Assembly: GCA_026120185.1 (NCBI GenBank)
Contig: JANUWF010002008.1
Coordinates: 1,155,501-1,219,500 of the forward strand
Direction: 5' to 3'
DNA: 64,000 nt
DNA from: Voacanga thouarsii
Lineage: Eukaryota; Streptophyta; Magnoliopsida; Gentianales; Apocynaceae
The position numbers and the translations under genes were made by a program. Below, in pieces: positions 58,341 through 64,000 of the stretch (the stretch's first letter is position 1; every line of letters begins with the position of its first letter). The notes under the pieces were generated by a model. That model was not told the origin of the DNA. It worked only from the letters and a program-made list of their open reading frames with translations, and made no database searches.

Positions 58341-58649
58341 AAAACAGTCTGGCTCTGGAAGTTCCTTTCAGAACTTGGAGTTGTGCCACACATAAACAGA
58401 CCGATTATGGTATATTGTGACAACTCTAGAGCAGTCTCGCAATCCAAAGAACCCAGGAACCACAAGAAAGGAAGTACATCCAAAGGAAATACCACCTGAT
58501 TCGAGATTTCATTTAGAGACGGGAAATCGTGGTGGAACAGATAGCCTCGGAGAACAACCTAGCAGATCCCTTCACTAAGCCTTTAGCTGAGAGAGTCTTC
58601 AAGAGACACTTAGACGCCATAGTGGTGGACATCTACGGGCTTTCTTAGT
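58341..58649 (+). pseudogene. pol: A0/A2 RNase H, last part
   Basis: Continues from 48554: KTVWLWKFLSELGVVPHINR, MVYCDNSRAVSQSKEPRNHK, then after a shift HLIRDFI, ENNLADPFTKPLAERVFKRH and a TAG stop. The catalytic YCD is intact here. Confidence 0.9.
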
Positions 58650-58655
58650 CTTAGA

Positions 58656-58670
58656 GTGCAAGTGGGAGAT
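58656..58670 (+). other. A0 polypurine tract
   Basis: GTGCAAGTGGGAGAT before the A0 3' LTR. Confidence 0.88.
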
Positions 58671-60452
58671 TGTTGGAATATATGTCCTCTAGACTAATTT
58701 TATCTTATGTAAATCGAATTTATTAATAAAAAAATTTATTCTCAAAATTTATTTATGAATTTACATTTTATTTGTGCACGATTTTCGTTTGGAAAGAACC
58801 CATTGTGTTTAAGTAAGTGATCCATGTAAATGGTGGTCTTTCACAATAAGGTATGGATCACGGGTTACTTAACATATAAATGTTTGTTCTTAACTGATTG
58901 ATGAGAATGGGAATCTCATCATGTTTAGGTTATTGTGTTATGAATTTCAAATGAGGAATGACTTACCTTTAACTAGTGAGTAGTCTACTCACTTCATAGC
59001 ATGAGAGTATTTCAAATACGTAAAATAAAACATGTAATAGTAGTTTCTAAAAGTACTATTTACAAAAAACTCAAACTATTACTGCTACAGCGTGGACTAA
59101 TACTGTACCATTTGAGTATGAGTTGGTGGTATGACGAAACTAGAAGCATATACTTTGATATGCTGTAGTTGAGATTCTTTCGTAAAGTCGATATACTTGT
59201 ATGTTGGGTATATGTGACTAGTTAGTTAAGACAGACTTATACAAGATAACTTTTATGTTATATCGCCCCTTGTGACTATCCAAATGGTCTAATTATCTAA
59301 GGCCCTGAGGAACATGACTTGAATATTTATTTTAGGGTAGCTCCCTTAGAAAGTGGAAACATTCCAGGAATCGTGGATCATTGGACTAGAGGTCTAAGGA
59401 TGGTAGATGTCTATTAGAGAGGTGTTAGTACACTCCTCCTTTCTAAATGCACGGCGATGCATAAAGAGGTATTTTAATCATTACACTTGTAGGTCAAAGA
59501 CTTTGCTAACGCAGCATTATTCTTGGGGTCAATATTTCCTTATAGTGATATTAAGAAATATTTAAAATACAAAATATAGCTATTTATATAGAAGATATCT
59601 TTTGGTCATTTTAGTAGCCAATGCCATATGTCTTTTAGTCTCCGAAATAGCCCTTTAAGTCTTGACAGATTTTGGTAAAAGAATTGGTCTTGATAATTAT
59701 GGGTTTTATTTTATTTAAGTAGTCTAATTTATTATTGGACTAGAACAAAATAAAAGGCTCGAAAGAGAATATATATTTAATTTAGTTTAATTAGTAACTA
59801 ATTATTCAGGGACTAAGGCCCAGATTGAATAATTAAAAAATTAATTTAGATATAAATTAGATAAAATGTTTGATATTTTATATTGATTTATTTTGACTTG
59901 TTAATTATTTATTGAGCTATTTAATGAAGCTTAGAAAATAAATAATTGAGGTTTATTATTTATGGATGTTCAAGCCAAAGAGTAAATAATTTTATCTAAT
60001 CCAATGAATAAGACCAAGGGTAAAATAAATTTTAAAAAATATTTAATTAATTAATTAAATAAAAAGACAACACGGGATGGATCCGTGTTGTTTGACTCTC
60101 TTGATCTCTCTCAGTAAATCATTTTGCATGAAATGAATGAAAATGCATCAAGACCAATATGGAAATGAAGGATGCAAGAGGTCTCTGAAGCAAATACAGA
60201 AATGAAGAAGCTCTCACAGGCTTAGCAAACCCAAGCTTTCATCGGCAGAGGAAATGGCACCATTTTGGAAGCTCAAAAGCTTCGCGCGAATGAGACGAAG
60301 TCAATATTTATCAGGACGTGATCCAATAATTTCAAGCATCCTTGTACAAACATCTGCTTCAGTGTCAAAAATATTATTCAATTACAAAGATAAATTTTTT
60401 CGTTCTGTAAATATGCTTTCGATTTGATGATTTTTGCTATTTTCGCCCTTCA
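58671..60452 (+). repeat. A0 3' LTR
   Basis: TGTTGGAATATATGTCC to TTCGCCCTTCA, 1782 bp. Its second half matches 30540-31385 closely and differs from A2, so it belongs to the outer element. Exon frame MRRSQYLSGRD begins near 60278, but the donor has become AAAGATAAA. Confidence 0.92.
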
Positions 60453-60824
60453 AGACTCTCATTCTTTAATCTTCTTAAAATTACCTACCAAATTACTCCA
60501 TCTTGTCAAGCACAGAACAGGGCCACAATTGACCCTTGCCATTTGCAATAAGACGAAGCGGAGGCCTATTTAGGCTCCACTTGAGCAAAGCCGAATGCGA
60601 GCCCGATAGTTCGACCTTTCCTCACCCTTTTCCCTTTTCTCAGTCTATGAAGAAGTGTTTTGTTGGAGATTGTGAGGGTTAGTGAATTCAAATTCTATTA
60701 GGCCACGGTTTGGTTTAGGCCCCCTAAGTGTTGTGACAAATTTGCCCTTTATCAAAATGCTCACGTACAACTTGTGTAAAGGATTCTGTCGAATTCTATC
60801 ACACATTGGGCAGATTGGTCTTTG
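60453..60824. other. unassigned, less AT-rich sequence
   Basis: No LTR similarity and no recognisable reading frame; possibly host sequence at the insertion site. Confidence 0.4.
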
Positions 60825-60837
60825 TAATATATATATA

Positions 60838-60868
<31 letters not shown>
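60825..60868. repeat. (AT)n microsatellite
   Basis: Two AT runs separated by TTAA. Confidence 0.95.
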
Positions 60869-60872
<4 letters not shown>

Positions 60873-61452
60873 TAAGGATCTCAAAAATTAAAAAAAAAAA
60901 AAGATTTAGAACTAACGTGCATCAAGTAAAATAGATGCAGGACTGTTTATACAAATTTGTCTTAAATATATTTGCGAACTTTCACATGATGTCCCATGCT
61001 TCCGTTAACAGTATATACATTCGTTTCTCTCTTATGTTTCCTTTCTTTGTTCTTTTCCTTTTCTTTTTTTGTTTTTTTCTCATCTATGTACTCCACAATT
61101 TTGAATCCTACTCTTTTATCTGTCCAATTTATAAAAATTACTTCAATGATTTTGGATATATCAAACAAAAAGCAATGAGGTCTTTTCAGTCTACCCCAAA
61201 AAGATGCACATTTGAATTTGATTTGATGAAAAATCTTAAAGTATAAGTGAATAGAAATTTATTTGAAATGAGTTTGTTTAGATTTAATAAAAATTTATTA
61301 AATATATAGAGTTCATATAAAGCACAAATGTGATTAAAGTGAGAGAATATAATATATTATAAGTAAATAATATTTATTAGAAAATGAAATTATTTAAATT
61401 AAAATGAAGTTTTGATTTAAGAAAAGCTTGTGCCAAAAGTGAGCTTTGGATT

Positions 61453-61674
61453 TTCTAATACACTTTTCTATAACGCTCTCTAGTACATCACTAAAAACAT
61501 AATACGTGTCTACTGATTTAATAGATAGTTACTCAATTCTATAATTATTATATACGTGTTTTAAATATTTACAAATATTAGATAAGAATTAAATAAATAT
61601 CTATTAAATCAATAAACACGTGTTATGTTTCTAGTGATATATTAAAAAATGTTACAGAAAAATGTACTAAAAGA
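61453..61674. mobile_element. hairpin MITE of about 222 bp
   Basis: The left arm (ACATCACTAAAAACATAATACGTGT, then ACTGATTTAATAGAT) is the complement of the right arm (ATCTATTAAATCAATAAACACG, then GTTATGTTTCTAGTGATAT), with arms of about 90 bp. No coding capacity. The superfamily is not determined. Confidence 0.75.
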
Positions 61675-61892
61675 TTATGAACCCCGAAAATGAAGTTTAA
61701 TAATGTTATTATCTCTATCTTGTTTCTATTCTCTTTTTTTGTCCCTTTCTATTTATAATACTCCACAATTTTTTATTTACCCTCCTTTACCTGTCCAATT
61801 CAGAAAGCTCACGTTAATGATTTTGGATATATCAAACAAAAAGCAGTGGGGTCTTTGATTCTACCCAAAAAAGACGCGCATTTGTTTAAAAT

Positions 61893-62550
61893 TAGGGGAG
61901 TTTATTATTTGGTGAACTGAAAATTTGAATTGAGCAGAATATAATTTTAATTTTTGGTTCGATTTTAATAAAATTAAATTCGATTCAATTTTAAAATTTA
62001 TATAAAAATTTAGTTCGATTTTTAATTTTTTAAAATAAAAAACTGAAAAACCAAATTATATTTTTAAATTTTAAAATATATAATTAATATTAAAAATATT
62101 ATTCATTAATTAATTAATTATTTTTATAAATTATGATTTTAAAAAAAATTATATTCAATTTCGATTATTTTGATTTAGTTTGGTTTGATTTTGTCCAAAA
62201 TAAAGCCATTAGTAATTGAGTTTAAGATTTTCATCTTTACAATTTACATCCGTAGTTATAATTTTCTACTAAAATGTTTGGCTCAAATCATTAAAATATT
62301 TGGACTTTAATTTATATTACATTTTATATTAGATTTGAATTGTAATTTATATTAAACTTTACTTATTTAGACTTAAATTTATATTAAGTTAGTGAATTTA
62401 CTAAAGAATGCATTCAAAATTTGGTTTAAAATCGAATCGAACCGAACTGATCGATTTTCTTTAAATTTTGATTTAGTTCAGTTTTGAAAAAAAATAAAAA
62501 TAAAAATCAAATTTCAAAATAAAAAATAAAAAATCGAACGAACACCCCTA
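61893..62550. mobile_element. small inverted-repeat element with TAGGGG ends
   Basis: Left end TAGGGGAGTTTATT, right end on the other strand TAGGGGTGTTCGTTCG. It sits inside the third direct-repeat unit. The flanks share TTAAAA (left GTTTAAAAT, right CTTAAAACA), a possible target duplication. Interior TTCGGTT- and GATTTTGATTTAG-like words and AT-rich filler are common in non-autonomous plant elements of this look. Confidence 0.6.
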
Positions 62551-62612
62551 CTTAAAACAGTCAAATATTTAAATTTGTCTTGATGAAAAATCTAAGTTTA
62601 ATAACGTTACAA

Positions 62613-63093
62613 TTAGGGATAGCAATGGGGTCGGGCCGGGGACTAGAAATCCCGACCCCGTCCCTGCATATGTCCCCGTATCCCCATTTCCGACCCGTCC
62701 CCGCTACAGGAAAAGGCAGGGATCCTTGCCTCCGACCCGCCGGGGACAAAACAATCCCCGATCCCGGCCCGAGGAAGTGGGAAAGCGGGGGCCCATTTGG
62801 GCCCAAAAATAATTATAAAGATTTTTTTAAAAAAAAATTTGCCTCTAATAAATTTTTATTCAAATTTTTTTAATCATATAGAAAAATTTTGTAGTGATTT
62901 CTAATAATTCACATATTTATCATATCACTATATTAGTAAGAGTAAAATTAATAATTTATAATTTATAATTTTTTTCTTTTTTATTTTTCCTTCTTCTTCT
63001 TTTTTATTTTATTTTATATACATATATAATCTATCTTTACATACATATATAATCATATATAATATATATAATTTACCTATAATTTATATAATG

Positions 63094-63125
<32 letters not shown>

Positions 63126-63381
63126 ATATGTATACATATACAACACATATATATATATAATTTATATAATATGTATACATATACAACACATATATAATTC
63201 ACATATATATATATATATATTATATATGTAAAGCGGGCCGGGGCGAAGATCATACAATTCTCGTCTTCGATTGGTGGGCCAAGAAATGAAGCCCGTTCCT
63301 GCTTAAATCAAAAAATTCCTGGCCCAATCAGATCGGATCGGACCGAATCCCTAGTTTAAATGGGGAAATTACCATCCCTAA
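62613..63381. mobile_element. non-autonomous DNA element with TTACAA target duplication
   Basis: Left end TTAGGGATAGCAATGGGG, right end (other strand) TTAGGGATGGTAATTTCCCC. It is flanked by TTACAA at 62607-62612 and 63382-63387. GC-rich ends with GGGCCGGGG and CCGACCCG words surround an AT-rich core with (TA)n runs (63035-63225). The frames on both strands in the GC-rich part are not genes. It resembles hAT-like elements with 'GGGATGGCAATGGGG' ends that are common in plants. Confidence 0.72.
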
Positions 63382-63575
63382 TTACAATCTCCATCCACAT
63401 TTGTTTCTGTCCTCTTTTTTGTACTTTCCTTTTTTTTTTCTCTTTTTATTATATACTCCACAAATTTTTAATTTATACCCCCTTACCTGTCCCATTCGCA
63501 AAACTCTGTTTAATGAATTTAGATATATCAAACGGAAAGCTGCAGGACTTTTAACATCGAGCTGAACGCAAATGA

Positions 63576-64000
63576 TTCAATACAAGGTCAAGGATACAAC
63601 TTTACAGATACCGGTGAAGAATTATAGTGGACAAGTTAAGGGCACTTATGAGTTATGCCATTGCAAAACAAATCACTTGCACCCATTTTTGGCTCTTCTA
63701 AAGCATGAAAGCGTAGAGATAAGGTGCCATAAACAAAGTAATAGAAACCAAAGCTATCAATCAATTCAGAACCATTGTACAAGTGTCTCTCATTCCTTGG
63801 CAGCCAGTGAATGCACGAAGATAAGATGCCATAAACAATAATTCAGACTCAGAGCAATATTTAAATGCCATAACATGCTAGAACATTCGTAGAGGAAAAA
63901 TGCTTATATAGGTTGCTACCAAGACGTCATTGGTCATGGTAAATTCTTTAAACATGCAGAGATTTATATTTTTATGCATGCTTGGCAAGAGATTGTTTAT
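63576..64000. other. unassigned sequence at window end
   Basis: Open frame of 89 codons (63572-63841) without recognised similarity. A short phrase (GATAAGGTGCCATAAACAA) is repeated with one difference at 63718 and 63821. Possibly host sequence. Confidence 0.35.

Larger units (their letters stand above)
29716..60452 (+). mobile_element. A0: outer Ty1/copia element, family A, carrying nested insertions
   Basis: The LTR-like block 29716-31385 and the LTR 58671-60452 are the same subfamily along their variable halves, so they are the 5' and 3' LTRs of one old element. Between them lie a primer binding site, a leader to 33046, a second family-A LTR (A2) that holds a complete family-B element, one set of gag-pol (43159-48554), the complete element A3, and the end of RNase H (58341-58650). 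Only one coding set exists although two 5' LTRs do, so the interior is probably a recombinant of A0 and A2. Confidence 0.75.
60990..63575 (+). repeat. three diverged direct repeats, each about 200 bp core
   Basis: Cores at about 61010-61240, 61690-61890 and 63388-63570 share a T-rich stretch, TACTCCACAATTTT, TGTCCAATTTA, GATTTTGGATATATCAAAC and AAAAGCAATGAGGTCTTT or close variants. The unit boundary GATGAAAAATCTTAAAG also recurs at 62581. Inserted inverted-repeat elements now separate them. No protein is conserved across the copies. Confidence 0.75.

Noticed and set aside
62561..62873. Frames of 81 and 97 codons on opposite strands with Gly/Pro-rich products
   Set aside because: They are a shadow of the GC-rich end of the TTAGGGATRG element.
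63572..63841. 89-codon frame as a host gene exon
   Set aside because: It has an internal phrase repeat, no recognised domain and no visible splice context; left as unassigned.

Overview
The window looks like transposon-dense, AT-rich DNA from a flowering plant, probably a eudicot. The evidence is nested Ty1/copia elements primed from initiator tRNA-Met (TGGTATCAGA), a Ty3/gypsy-type LTR, CACTA, hAT and LINE remnants, and several fold-back MITE-like elements. I recognised no host protein-coding gene, rRNA or tRNA. The species cannot be named from the sequence.

Layout. 1-2533: 3' part (or solo copy) of a gypsy-type LTR. 3560-7295: 3' part of a CACTA element with a split Transposase_24-like gene and a clear 3' terminus. 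About 8960-12400: a decayed LINE ORF2 on the minus strand, split by a 1.3 kb inverted-repeat element. About 13215-16552: a decayed hAT element on the minus strand. 16573-26986: E1, a full-length copia element of family A on the minus strand, with a solo LTR of family B (19787-21310) inside it. 27032-28290: a truncated B LTR, a fold-back element and an (AT)n tract. 29716-60452: a nested block. Its outer element A0 (family A, 5' end truncated) carries in its leader a second family-A LTR (A2, 33047-43158). A2 is itself split by a full-length Angela-like copia element of family B (33720-42038). The gag-pol shared by A0 and A2 (43159-48554 and 58341-58670) is split in its RNase H region by the complete element A3 (48555-58335, target duplication CCAAG). 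60453-64000: unrecognised sequence with three diverged direct repeats and three small inverted-repeat elements.

Main observation. Family-A LTRs carry a short reading frame near their 3' end that begins with an arginine-rich stretch (M-x-RRSRRLA in two copies). It ends at a GT-type splice donor in phase 1. A pyrimidine-rich tract and CAG acceptor lie two bases before the gag ATG. Joining the two sites would keep the frame, so the family may make a spliced mRNA in which an LTR-encoded N-terminal extension is fused to Gag, while unspliced RNA keeps the primer binding site and leader for reverse transcription. Phase 1 is kept in three subfamilies. This is inference from sequence and needs junction reads.

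Second observation. From about 52.2 to 57.4 kb, A3 differs from its relatives at many CAG and CTG sites, which read as CG, TCG or CCG. These account for many of its frame breaks and look like systematic sequencing error rather than mutation, possibly at CHG-methylated cytosines. Reading frames there should not be taken at face value.
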